From Actinomycetota bacterium (lineage in GTDB: Bacteria > Actinomycetota > Thermoleophilia > Gaiellales > Gaiellaceae): a stretch of 9,289 nucleotides of DNA. Positions 1-5,921 of this stretch are shown in pieces. The notes beneath the pieces were generated by a model. It did no database searches, was not told the origin of the DNA, and worked only from the letters and a program-made list of their open reading frames with translations. The stretch's first letter is position 1. Each line of letters starts with the position of its first letter. Made by a program: the position numbers and the translations under genes. Where the stretch lies: assembly GCA_013812465.1 (NCBI GenBank), contig JACCTK010000254.1, forward strand, positions 1-9,289, written 5' to 3'.

Positions 1-2
1 TC

Positions 3-113
3 ATCGGCCTCGTCTGGCACCGGGACCGTCATCGCAGCCCGGCCGCCGAGGCGTTCGTCGAAACCGCGCGCGCAGTGTGCGGCGAGCTCACCGTCGAGCC
101 CGCGGCGGCCTGA
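3..113 (+). CDS. C-terminal end of a LysR-type transcriptional regulator (partial)
   Basis: The window opens inside a plus-strand reading frame that ends at TGA 111-113; only 36 residues are visible. The tail reads as an 'IGLVW' strand followed by an Arg/His-rich turn and an 'AAEAFVETARAVCGEL' helix. That pattern is typical of the last strand and helix of the LysR substrate-binding domain, where the final helix has the form 'a..F.e.ar'. The identification rests on this short tail alone, so it is moderate at best. The gene converges on sepIVA, and a strong stem-loop lies between the two stops. It is the only plus-strand gene seen here, so it probably belongs to a separate transcription unit unrelated to the minus-strand operon. 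Confidence 0.55.
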   Translation: MGLVWHRDRHRSPAAEAFVETARAVCGELTVEPAAA

Positions 114-150
114 GCTAGCGACCGCGAAGCGGACGCCTTCAGGGATTGTC

Positions 151-190
151 GCGCCGTCGGAATCGGCCCTAGCGGATTCCGACCTGGCGC
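151..190. terminator. Bidirectional terminator-like stem-loop between convergent genes
   Basis: GTCGGAATC (156-164) pairs perfectly with GATTCCGAC (175-183) around a 10-nt loop. The stem extends with GCGCC (151-155) pairing GGCGC (186-190) across a 2-nt bulge, giving about 14 base pairs in all. It is centred in the 81-bp gap between the stop of the LysR-like gene and the stop of sepIVA, exactly where a shared terminator is expected. Neither side has a clear T-tract, so intrinsic termination is inferred from position and stem strength. Confidence 0.6.
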
Positions 191-194
191 AGAG

Positions 195-710
195 TCAGGG
201 CGTGAAGCGCTCGAGCTCTTCCGGCTCGAACGGCTCCGGGCCGATTCCGGCGACGACGGTCTCCTGCGAGCGCTCGTGAAGACGCTCGCGGCCACGCCTC
301 ACCGCGCCGAGGAACTTGTCGAGGTTCACCTCGAGCGTCGAGAGGATGCTGTCGGCCCAGTCCTCCATCTCGAGCCGGGTCTCCCGCGCCTTCCGCTTCG
401 CGTCGTCGACGATGTCGTCGGCCTGACGCTCGGCGAGCTTGACGATCTCCGTCTGCGACGCCTCGCGAACCGCCTGCTCGCGGGCCTCCTGGACGATGCG
501 GTCGCATTCGCGCTTGGCCTCGGCGAGCATTTCCTGGCGCTCCTTGACGATCCAGCGGGCCTGCTTGATCTCCTCGGGAATGGTCGCGCGCATCTGGTCA
601 AGGATCTCGTAGATCTCCTCGCGGTCGAGTCGAACCTGGTCGGTGAGTGGGACGGCCTTCGCGTTGTGCACGAGGTCGTCGAGCTTGTCGATGAGAACGA
701 GTACGTCCAT
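195..710 (-). CDS. sepIVA: SepIVA/DivIVA-like coiled-coil cell-division and envelope protein
   Basis: A 171-aa, highly charged protein. The N-terminus (residues 1-50, with 'LIDKLDDLVHNAKAVPLT' and 'IYEILDQMRATIPEEIKQA') resembles mycobacterial SepIVA, which has the same 'LD.L...V..A..VP' and 'L.D....IP.E...A' pattern. Residues about 50-118 form a long Ala/Glu/Arg-rich helix with coiled-coil character. Residues 119-150 ('WADSILSTLEVNLDKFLGAVRRGRE') match the family's conserved C-terminal 'F...L......GR..L' helix. It is shorter than mycobacterial SepIVA (about 245 aa) because the central coiled coil has fewer repeats. In mycobacteria the protein is linked to division and polar envelope growth; the role here is inferred. 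ATG 710 lies 12 nt after the coaD stop, with AGGAG at 726-730 overlapping the end of coaD. It is the last gene of the minus-strand run. Confidence 0.8.
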   Translation of the reverse strand: MDVLVLIDKLDDLVHNAKAVPLTDQVRLDREEIYEILDQMRATIPEEIKQARWIVKERQEMLAEAKRECDRIVQEAREQAVREASQTEIVKLAERQADDIVDDAKRKARETRLEMEDWADSILSTLEVNLDKFLGAVRRGRERLHERSQETVVAGIGPEPFEPEELERFTP

Positions 711-722
711 GGGCGGGAAAGT

Positions 723-1234
<512 letters not shown>

Positions 1235-1238
<4 letters not shown>

Positions 1239-1768
1239 CGGGAGAAGACCGTGATGCGTGCGGAACCGTAGCGGCGCGTGGTGAGGAGGGTAAGCGGAAG
1301 CTCGGGCTCGACGCGCGACGAGGTCTCGACCACTGCCAAGCCGTCGGTTTCGAGGAGATCGGGAAGAAGGTCACCGAGCGGCGATTGCTGCTGCCCCCAA
1401 TCCTCGTAGGGCGCGTCCACGAGAACGAGGTCGTAGCGATGCTCGCGGGTTGCCTCCTCGCGCGACGTACGGGTCGCGTCCTGACAGAGAACGACAGCTC
1501 CCGTCAGCTGCAGCTTCTCCAGATTGCGCTGGATCACCCGGCAGGCGGCCTTGTCGCGCTCCACGAAGACGCAGCGCGATGCCCCGCGCGAGAGAGCCTC
1601 GAGCCCCATCGCGCCCGAGCCGGCGAACACATCGAGAACGGTCGCCCCGTCGACCGGGCCGACGAGCGCGAACGCGGCTTCGCGGACCCGGTCTCCGGTC
1701 GGCCGCGTGACGATGCCCTTCGGCGCCTCGATCCGATGACCCTTGCGCGAGCCAGCGACGATCCTCAC
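1235..1768 (-). CDS. rsmD: 16S rRNA (guanine966-N2)-methyltransferase RsmD
   Basis: RsmD methylates G966 of 16S rRNA during 30S assembly, using S-adenosylmethionine. The predicted 177 aa match the family. The N-terminus 'MRIVAGSRKGHRIEAPKG' and 'RPTGDRVREAAF' (residues 22-33) are characteristic. Motif I is 'LDVFAGSGAMGLEALSRGA' (45-63), and the post-I acidic residue lies in 'CVFVERD'. The catalytic motif IV, normally (D/N)PPY, reads DAPY at 118-121, an unusual Pro-to-Ala change. GTG 1768 was chosen because it starts exactly at the conserved first strand; the open frame runs further upstream to 1969, but that stretch is vapC read out of frame. The GTG overlaps the vapC stop (GTGA) and has no good ribosome-binding site, so translation probably depends on vapC. 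The 3' end overlaps coaD. Confidence 0.93.
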
Positions 1769-2166
1769 GGCGGCGCTGCGCCGGGTGCCTGGACGCGTAT
1801 TCCGAACTCGCGGGCCGCGCGACCGAGCTGGCGGTCGTAGACGAACATGATCTCGGGTGCGATGGCGAGCGCAGTCGCCAGATGTATCGCATCCAGCGGT
1901 CGCAGCGTGTCCGAGGCCAGTGCCGCGGCCGACCGAAGGACATCGGAGTCGACGTCCAGAACGACGCATCCTCCGAGAAGATCGGCCAGGAGGTCCTGTT
2001 CGAGATCTTCCTCCAACCCGGCTATGCGCACGGCCCTCGTTACCTCGACCGTCGAGACTCCGCTCGTTGCTAGCCGCGCTCCCGCGGGCACGGAAGCGGC
2101 GAGGGCCGCACTCTCGCGCTCGCGAACGACCAGCTTGACGAGCGCAGATGCGTCCGCGTAGATGAC
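1765..2166 (-). CDS. vapC: VapC-type PIN-domain ribonuclease toxin (start codon irregular)
   Basis: PIN-domain toxins cut RNA, often tRNA, using four acidic residues that bind Mg or Mn. Counting from codon GTC at 2166, the protein is 133 aa, a normal length, and holds all four: D5 ('YADASALVK'), E41 ('STVEVTRAV'), D92 ('LRPLDAIHLATAL') and D111 ('VYDRQLGRAA'). The difficulty is the start. The conserved N-terminus begins with the codons GTC ATC TAC, and between the nearest upstream in-frame stop and D5 there is no ATG, GTG or TTG. The first ordinary start is GTG 2091, which would remove the first strand and D5. Either a rare start (GTC 2166 or ATC 2163) is used, a base has changed from GTG, or the toxin is broken. 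An AGGA lies 11 nt before GTC, and the antitoxin stop is 4 nt upstream. The gene overlaps rsmD by GTGA. Confidence 0.82.
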   Translation of the reverse strand, partial: VIYADASALVKLVVRERESAALAASVPAGARLATSGVSTVEVTRAVRIAGLEEDLEQDLLADLLGGCVVLDVDSDVLRSAAALASDTLRPLDAIHLATALAIAPEIMFVYDRQLGRAAREFGIRVQAPGAAPP

Positions 2167-2170
2167 CTGC

Positions 2171-2437
2171 TCAGCGATCCTCGCGGCCCTCGAGGATGAT
2201 CTGCGAAGCCGACTTCGGACCCTTTGCCTCTACCAGTCGGGTGGGTGCCCGGAACGGACGACCGGGTGTGGCCCGGCCCTCGGCGATCAGCTGATCGAGG
2301 CGGCTTCGGCGGTAGGGCGAGATAACCGCGACGGGCTCACCGTCGTGCGTCACCTCGATCGTCTCGCCGGCGCGGACACGGCGAATCGCCTGCGTCAACG
2401 TGTCGCGAAGCTCACGGATACCAATCTGCGTCGGCAT
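2171..2437 (-). CDS. Phd/YefM-family antitoxin paired with the PIN toxin
   Basis: An 88-aa antitoxin that would bind and neutralise the adjacent PIN toxin and repress its own promoter. The N-terminal half ('IGIRELRDTLTQAIRRVRAG' followed by 'TIEVTHDGEPVAVISPY', residues 5-42) is a textbook Phd/YefM DNA-binding fold. The Arg/Pro-rich remainder ('RLDQLIAEGRATPGRPFRA') and the Glu-containing C-terminus would wrap the toxin, as is usual in phd-type/vapC pairs. ATG 2437 was chosen because it starts at the conserved 'MPTQIGIRELRD'; a longer open frame exists upstream, but it is recG read in another phase. No Shine-Dalgarno precedes the ATG. The gene lies 55 bp after recG and 4 nt before the toxin's homology start. 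Confidence 0.88.
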   Translation of the reverse strand: MPTQIGIRELRDTLTQAIRRVRAGETIEVTHDGEPVAVISPYRRSRLDQLIAEGRATPGRPFRAPTRLVEAKGPKSASQIILEGREDR

Positions 2438-2492
2438 GTGACCACAAGTTACCACGAGCGGGGCCGTAAGGCTTCGAGACTCACCACACCGA
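2438..2492 (-). promoter_or_regulatory. Candidate promoter/operator of the toxin-antitoxin pair
   Basis: The 55-bp gap between recG and the antitoxin holds three copies of GTGGT(N)A on the minus strand (plus-strand ACCAC at 2441, 2451 and 2483). Two of them are exactly 10 bp apart, one helical turn: GTGGTAACTT followed by GTGGTCACAT. TAACTT (2446-2451) could serve as a -10 box, which would put the transcript start at or next to the antitoxin ATG, consistent with the missing Shine-Dalgarno (leaderless mRNA). No good -35 box is visible. Autoregulation is known for Phd/VapBC families; the specific sites are inferred. Confidence 0.35.
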
Positions 2493-4550
2493 CTACGACT
2501 CGCCGAGGTGCTCTGCTTCGCCGAGCAAGCGGTCCGCCTCGTCCGCGAGCGGCCCTTCGTCGTCCAACCCACGAGCCGCGGCGCGCGCGCGCTCGAGCAG
2601 CCCGCGATCTCGCCGAAGGCGCACGAAGCGCAGGTCCGAGAGCCCGGACTGGCGCGCGCCCAGGAGCTGGCCTTCACCGCGGATCTCGAGATCTCGCTCC
2701 GCGAGCTCGAACCCGTCGTTCGACGCGACCATCGCCTCCAGCCGCTCTGTCGCGCCCTCCGACAGCTCCTCCCGCTGCCGAGAGACGAGCAGGCAGTACG
2801 ACTGCTCGGCGCCCCGCCCCACGCGCCCTCGCAGCTGGTGCAGCTGCGCGAGCCCGAAGCGGTCGGCCTCCTGCACGATCATGATGGTCGCGTTCGGGAC
2901 GTCGACCCCGACCTCGATCACCGTGGTCGCGACGAGCACGTCGAGTTCCCGAGCCTTGAAGCTCGCCATGACTCCCCGCCGATCGGCAGTCCGCAGGCGG
3001 CCGTGCAGACATCCCACCCGATAGCCGCGGAGCTCGGCGCCGCGCAGGCGCTCCGCCTCGGCCTCGGCAGCGCGGGCGACGCTCGACGCCAACTCCTCGA
3101 TCAGCGGACAGACGACGTACGCCTGCCGCCCCTCGTCGAGATGCCGCCTGAGCCGCTGGTAGGCCTCCGAGCTCCTCTCCTCGGTGACCCACCCCGTGAC
3201 GATCGGCTTTCGGTCCGCGGGCGGCAGCGCCAGCTCGCTCGTCTCCAGGTCGCCGAAGACGGTGAGCGCGAGGGTGCGAGGGATCGGGGTGGCCGTCAGG
3301 TGAAGAACGTGCGGGCTTCGTCCCTCGACGAGGGCCGTCCGCTGCCCCACCCCGAAGCGGTGCTGCTCGTCCACCACTGCGACCGCCAGGTCACGGAAGT
3401 CGACCTCTTTCTGGATGAGCGCGTGCGTTCCGACCACGAGCGGGGCGTCGCCCGAGGCGATCAGCTGGCGAACGGCCTTGTGCTCGCGCGCGCCGAGTGA
3501 GCTCGTGAGCAGGGAGACGCGGATGTCGAGAGGCGCGCACAGCTCGTCGATCGTGAGGAAGTGCTGCTCGGCGAGCGTCTCCGTCGGAGCCATGAGGGCT
3601 CCTTGACGGCCGGCCTCGATCGCACGCAGGAGCGCGTACAGCGCGACGACAGTCTTCCCGGACCCGACCTCGCCCTGCAAGAGGCGCTGCATCGGCGTCG
3701 AGCGCACGAGATCGGCATCGATCTCCACGATCGCCCGCTCCTGATCTTGGGTGAGCGTGAACGGGAGGGATCCGCGGTAGCGCTCGATCAGCTCGCCCGG
3801 CGCAGGCAAAGGATCGGCGGATGCTGTCGCCCGTGCGGCAGCCGTGCGGGCCAGCGCGATCTGCAGCACGAGCAGCTCCTCGAAAGCAAGCCGCACACGT
3901 CCGGTCTCGGCGTCGTCGAGCGAGCGTGGCCGGTGCAACGCGGCGAGCGCGTCTGCGCGCAGCGGAAGCCCCTCGCGTGCGAGGAGCGCGGCCGGCAGCG
4001 GCTCCCCCGCGTCGCGCACTCGCTCGAGCGCCTGTGCTCGAAGCTCACGCAGCTTCTTCTGCGAGACGTCCTCGCTCGCCGGATACACCGGCGCGAAGTC
4101 GGCCGTCTCCACCTCGCCTTCCAGGTCGTACGAGGCGACGGCGAAGCCGAACTTGTTCGCGCGTCCTCGCAGCCGAATGCGCGTGCCGGGCGCCAGGCGC
4201 TGCTCGAGCCAGGGCTGGTTGAACCACGTCGCGTTGATCTCGCCGCTCGCGTCGCGGACACGCGCGGTGAGGATCCTCAGGCGCCCGCGCCGGCGGCTGG
4301 AGACGGCTCGCACCTCGACTTCGATGACCGTCTCGTCGTCGCCGAAGAGCTCGCTGATGCTCTTGGCGAGGACGGGTTCCTCATACCGTCTCGGGCGCTG
4401 CCAGAGGAGATCGCCGACTCGCTCGACGCCGATCCGCGCGAGTCGCCCCGCGAGAGCCGGGCCGACCCCGTGCAGGCTTTCGAGAGGCGCCTCGAGTCGC
4501 TCTGGCCTGGGGACGCTTCGCGGGCGGGGCCAGGCGTCGGGGGCCTGCAG
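2493..4550 (-). CDS. recG: ATP-dependent DNA helicase RecG (no standard start codon)
   Basis: RecG reverses stalled replication forks and branch-migrates Holliday junctions. From CTG 4550 the product is 685 aa, the usual size. Order: a helix-hairpin-helix 'SLHGVGPALAGRLARIGVE' near residue 25; the wedge/OB domain ('TARVRDASGEINATWFNQPW', about 95-115); Walker A 'GEVGSGKT' (about 293-300); Walker B 'DEQH' (about 394-397); motif III 'TATPIPRT' (about 419-426); motif VI 'QLRGRVGRG' (about 572-580); and the 'RDLEIRGEGQLLG' TRG region. The first ATG, GTG or TTG in frame is GTG 4313 (606 aa), which would lose the hairpin-helix and start of the wedge domain although clear RecG homology continues upstream to about 4505. 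CTG 4550 is my best guess; CTG 4475 and 4595 are alternatives, none with a good Shine-Dalgarno. Upstream lies a paired palindromic element, then degV. Confidence 0.93.
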   Translation of the reverse strand: MQAPDAWPRPRSVPRPERLEAPLESLHGVGPALAGRLARIGVERVGDLLWQRPRRYEEPVLAKSISELFGDDETVIEVEVRAVSSRRRGRLRILTARVRDASGEINATWFNQPWLEQRLAPGTRIRLRGRANKFGFAVASYDLEGEVETADFAPVYPASEDVSQKKLRELRAQALERVRDAGEPLPAALLAREGLPLRADALAALHRPRSLDDAETGRVRLAFEELLVLQIALARTAAARATASADPLPAPGELIERYRGSLPFTLTQDQERAIVEIDADLVRSTPMQRLLQGEVGSGKTVVALYALLRAIEAGRQGALMAPTETLAEQHFLTIDELCAPLDIRVSLLTSSLGAREHKAVRQLIASGDAPLVVGTHALIQKEVDFRDLAVAVVDEQHRFGVGQRTALVEGRSPHVLHLTATPIPRTLALTVFGDLETSELALPPADRKPIVTGWVTEERSSEAYQRLRRHLDEGRQAYVVCPLIEELASSVARAAEAEAERLRGAELRGYRVGCLHGRLRTADRRGVMASFKARELDVLVATTVIEVGVDVPNATIMIVQEADRFGLAQLHQLRGRVGRGAEQSYCLLVSRQREELSEGATERLEAMVASNDGFELAERDLEIRGEGQLLGARQSGLSDLRFVRLRRDRGLLERARAAARGLDDEGPLADEADRLLGEAEHLGES

Positions 4551-4580
4551 GCCGGCGAAGGCCGTGAGCCGGTCAGCGCT

Positions 4581-4656
4581 GGGGTCAGGCTTCAGCCTGA
4601 CCTCGGTGTGAGGTTGCCGAACACCTAAGACCGGGGTCAGGCTGAAGCCTGACCCC
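4581..4656. repeat. Paired palindromic repeat (REP/BIME- or mini-element-like)
   Basis: Two 20-bp palindromes with perfect 9-bp arms: GGTCAGGCT-TC-AGCCTGACC at 4583-4602 and GGTCAGGCT-GA-AGCCTGACC at 4635-4654. The 2-nt spacers are complementary, so the second unit is the mirror of the first. The flanking bases continue the symmetry (outer GG/CC, then CGGT against ACCG, and AGGT against ACCT), so the whole 76 bp can fold into one long hairpin around 'TGCCGAAC'. It fills most of the gap between degV and recG. No target duplication is visible. It could be a REP-type repeat, a remnant mobile element or a transcription attenuator. Confidence 0.8.
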
Positions 4657-4667
4657 TTGCGTGCGCG

Positions 4668-5528
4668 TTACTCATCCTGGAACCAGAAGAAGCCGACCGC
4701 GCCGGGGCCGGTGTGCGTGCTGACGACCGCGCCCAGCGTCGCCGTGAACTCGAGCTCCGCTTTCGGGCGGACGCGCGAGACGAGCTCGCTCAGCGTGCCG
4801 ACCCACTCGGGCGCGTCGCCGTGCGCGATCGCGACTCGGAGCCCCGGGCGATCCTCGGTCTCCCCGGCGAAGCGGCGCTCGAACTCGGCCACAGCTTTCT
4901 TGCGCCCGCGGACGCGTGCTACGGCGACGACCTCGCCGTCGGAGACGCTCAGAATCGGGCGGACGTTCAGGAGCGAGCCCGCCAGCGCCGCAGCCCGGCC
5001 GATTCGACCACCGCGCTGCAGGTACTCCAGCGTCTCGAGAGTGAAGACCACCGTGTTGTCACGCTGGAAGCGCTCGATCAACGCTGCCAATTCGACATCG
5101 GTCGTGCCGCGCGCGAGACGCCGCTGGATCGCGTGGGCGAGCATGGCGATCGCGAGCGACGCCGTCTTCGAGTCCACCGCACGCACCCGATCGCCGCCGA
5201 GCTCGGAGGCGGCGAGCTCGGCGCTCTGGAACGTGCCGGACAGCTTGGCGGAGACGTGCAGCGAGTAGATACGCTCGTATCCCGACAGGCTCTTGTAGGT
5301 CGTGAGGAAGTCCTGCGGAGTCGGCTGCGACGTAGCCGGAAGCTCGGGAGACGTGCGGAGCCTCGAGTAGAACTCGGCAGGTCCGAGCTCCGTGTAGTCC
5401 TTGAACGTCTCGTCGCCGAAGCGCACGTACAGAGGCACGAAGCGCATGTTGGGGAAGCGGGAGGGCGCCTCCGGATAGTCCGAGGTCGAATCGAGGACGA
5501 CGGCGGTGTTCTCGGCGGTGAGATTCAT
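4668..5528 (-). CDS. degV: DegV-family fatty-acid-binding protein (FakB-like)
   Basis: DegV/FakB proteins hold a free fatty acid and present it to the kinase FakA, which makes acyl-phosphate for phospholipid synthesis. The 286-aa length is typical. Family landmarks in order are 'DSTSD' (residues 13-17), 'LPATSQPTP' (63-71), 'SLHVSAKLSGTFQSA' (89-103, the Ser/Thr ligand loop), 'LEYLQRGGRIGR' (167-178), 'RPILSVSDGE' (190-199) and 'STHTGPGAVG' (270-279, with the His expected to contact the carboxylate). ATG 5528 is preceded by GGGAGG 8 nt upstream and overlaps the receiver gene stop by 4 bases (ATGA). It lies two genes after fakA, so the kinase and its acyl carrier are co-encoded. The stop (TAA 4668-4670) is followed by the palindromic element. 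Confidence 0.93.
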   Translation of the reverse strand: MNLTAENTAVVLDSTSDYPEAPSRFPNMRFVPLYVRFGDETFKDYTELGPAEFYSRLRTSPELPATSQPTPQDFLTTYKSLSGYERIYSLHVSAKLSGTFQSAELAASELGGDRVRAVDSKTASLAIAMLAHAIQRRLARGTTDVELAALIERFQRDNTVVFTLETLEYLQRGGRIGRAAALAGSLLNVRPILSVSDGEVVAVARVRGRKKAVAEFERRFAGETEDRPGLRVAIAHGDAPEWVGTLSELVSRVRPKAELEFTATLGAVVSTHTGPGAVGFFWFQDE

Positions 5529-5905
5529 GCTCCTATCCTCCCAGCTGCGGCGCGCACCGCGCCGACGAGAACGTCAACGCCCTCGTCCTTGCGCACGAAC
5601 GCCACTCCGGAGCGCTCGGCGGCGGCGACTTCGTGCGGACCCGCGGACGCGCTCAGGAAGACCATCGTCGACCGCGGACAGCTCTCACGGAGCTCCGCCG
5701 CGACCTCGGAGCCGTCCACGTCGGGAAGCCGGTAGTCGATCACCACGACGTCGGCTTCGAGCGCCGCGCACGCGGATGCGGCAGCGCCGCCCAGCGCCAC
5801 CGCGCCCACGACCTCGAGCCCGTCGTAGCGATCGAGCAGGAACTCGAGAGACTCGCGATAGATGTCGTTGTCCTCGACGAGCAGCACGCGAATCGTCTCT
5901 CCCAC
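5525..5905 (-). CDS. Stand-alone response-regulator receiver domain
   Basis: A 126-aa protein consisting only of a CheY-like receiver; there is no output domain. It carries the acidic pair in 'LVEDND' (E11, D12), the phospho-accepting Asp in 'VVIDYRLPDVDG' (D57), the Ser switch in 'VFLSAS' (S85) and the conserved Lys in 'FVRKDEG' (K106). The 'VEDNDIYRESLEFLL' start most resembles receivers of the NarL/FixJ class, so it may be a truncated or purpose-built version of one. GTG 5905 was chosen because GGAG lies 8 nt upstream and it begins the first receiver strand; the open frame further upstream is fakA read in another phase. It starts 16 nt after the fakA stop and overlaps degV by ATGA, so it is tightly built into the fatty-acid-kinase operon. 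No histidine kinase is nearby. Confidence 0.9.
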   Translation of the reverse strand: MGETIRVLLVEDNDIYRESLEFLLDRYDGLEVVGAVALGGAAASACAALEADVVVIDYRLPDVDGSEVAAELRESCPRSTMVFLSASAGPHEVAAAERSGVAFVRKDEGVDVLVGAVRAAAGRIGA

Positions 5906-5921
5906 CTTAAGAACTCCGTTC

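Noticed and set aside
1769..1969. A 244-aa RsmD starting at 1969
   Set aside because: The added N-terminus is vapC read in another frame; the conserved RsmD start is GTG 1768.
4314..5528. A DegV-RecG fusion by read-through of the degV TAA, since the two frames are in phase
   Set aside because: Both proteins are complete separate families, no read-through context is visible, and the linking sequence is mostly the palindromic repeat. The shared phase is probably chance.
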